Assembly: GCA_964447605.1 (NCBI GenBank)
Contig: CAYUTA010000007.1
Location: 1 to 64,000, forward strand
Direction: 5' to 3'
Origin: CAYUTA01 sp964447605
GTDB taxonomy: Bacteria; Bacillota; Clostridia; Christensenellales; CAG-138
Length of the DNA stretch: 64,000 nt
Shown: one piece after another, positions 63,517-64,000 of the stretch
Layout: each line of letters starts with the position of its first letter
Position numbering within the stretch: the stretch's first letter is position 1
Notes under the pieces: generated by a model
What the model was told of the DNA's origin: nothing
Seen by the model: only the letters and a program-made list of their open reading frames with translations
Databases searched by the model: none
Position numbers and translations under genes: made by a program

Positions 63517-63947
63517 GACACGCGCCCCTCGTCGGCCCGCACCGGCGCGTCCTTTTGCGCCGAAGACGCCGCCCGGATGGCGCTGTCGGCCAGCGCGGTC
63601 TCCAAATCGCTGAACAGCTCGGGGATGAGCGCATCCACATCCGGCGCGCTCTCATGCGTCTCCACTTCAACCGCGACCGGGTCCGGGCCAGCCTCCGCCG
63701 CGGCGCCGCCTTCGCCCCCCTTTGTCCCGGCGCGTTTGCCCACCGTTGGGTCCGGGCCGGCAGGCGGCTGTTCCAAAACGCCGGCAGGCCCCGGCTTTGC
63801 ACGTCCAACGCGCACGGCGGGCCGGGTCGCCGCTGCGGAGGCGGAAATGGCGGCTCCGGCCGGCTTGGAGCCGGAGCCGGCGCGGGTCGGATGGTTCCCG
63901 GGCATACCGACTGTTTCCACCGCCGCGCTTCCCTCCGATTTGTCCAC
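63513..63947 (-). CDS. Ala/Pro/Gly-rich hypothetical protein, start uncertain at window edge
   Basis: A 144-residue reading frame with GTG at 63947 and GAGGG nearby; but the frame stays open to the window end, so the true start may lie outside. Most residues form a disordered Ala/Gly/Pro chain; the only ordered-looking part is the end, DVDALIPELFSDLETALADSAIRAASSA. The stop overlaps the YgiQ ATG. No domain is recognised. Coding is supported by the 4-base overlap and lack of stops, less by sequence. Confidence 0.45.
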   Translation of the reverse strand: MDKSEGSAAVETVGMPGNHPTRAGSGSKPAGAAISASAAATRPAVRVGRAKPGPAGVLEQPPAGPDPTVGKRAGTKGGEGGAAAEAGPDPVAVEVETHESAPDVDALIPELFSDLETALADSAIRAASSAQKDAPVRADEGRVS

Positions 63948-64000
63948 GGCCGCGCCCTCGGGCGCCTTGCCCGCATTTGTTCCGCGCCTCAGCGGCTTAC

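Noticed and set aside
1..64000. CRISPR arrays, rRNA, tRNA or insertion sequences
   Set aside because: No spaced repeats, no conserved rRNA or tRNA cores, and no transposase-like frame were seen on either strand.

Overview
The window looks like one end of a chromosomal contig from a GC-rich, endospore-forming anaerobe of the Bacillota, probably class Clostridia. The evidence is spoVT, spoIIID, a YlmC/YmxH-type sporulation gene, two small CotF-like coat genes, two candidate sigma-E promoters, an anaerobic (class III) ribonucleotide reductase with its activase and NrdR, RemA and PcrA-LigA gene order, and strong SD-led TTG starts. No rRNA, tRNA, CRISPR array or intact insertion sequence was found. 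A Christensenellales-like lineage is a guess only.

Layout. 1-3.3 kb is a decayed accessory strip: a membrane-anchored LuxR regulator, two small mobile-element-like genes, and relics of kdpC, a CBS protein, a LysR effector domain and kdpE. 3.4-5.2 kb holds rtcB, a cluster of three hairpins and two coat genes. 6.0-9.2 kb is a selenium-dependent molybdenum-hydroxylase maturation set (yqeC, a methyltransferase with its core deleted, yqeB, selD). 9.3-13.9 kb (minus strand) has ahcY, a CtpA-type protease, thrC and an unknown small P-loop protein. 14.1-19.3 kb is pcrA-ligA-AIR-synthase-like, translationally coupled. 19.5-28.4 kb is yicC-remA-gmk-rpoZ-priA, a heterodimeric ABC exporter and a TSUP permease. 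28.4-33.4 kb (minus) is nrdG, nrdD, pgeF, nrdR and ymxH. 34.8-38.8 kb (minus) is the ylxM-ffh-rpsP-khpA-rimM-trmD-rplS translation/SRP operon. 39.2-48.9 kb carries a repeat-domain lipoprotein, an APC permease, and a sugar locus (GH1, GH36, GPH symporter) followed by an AEC carrier and a truncated AraC protein. 49.5-64 kb has DUF177-rpmF, a zinc-ribbon/PASTA membrane protein, spoVT, ftsH, spoIIID, comF, recD2, a polytopic transporter, glyS and a YgiQ radical-SAM protein.

How the genes work together. Core replication/repair (PcrA, LigA, PriA, RecD2), translation (rplS, rpsP, rpmF, trmD, rimM, glyS) and nucleotide supply (nrdD/nrdG under likely NrdR control, gmk) dominate. Accessory physiology is galactoside/glucoside uptake and hydrolysis and maturation of a selenium-dependent molybdenum hydroxylase. 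Most starts were re-chosen from Shine-Dalgarno spacing and family N-termini. No single clearly novel system stands out; the best leads are the tandem-repeat lipoprotein, the unknown P-loop ATPase, the hairpin cluster after rtcB, the competing hairpins after selD, and the operator-like palindrome inside the nrdD promoter.
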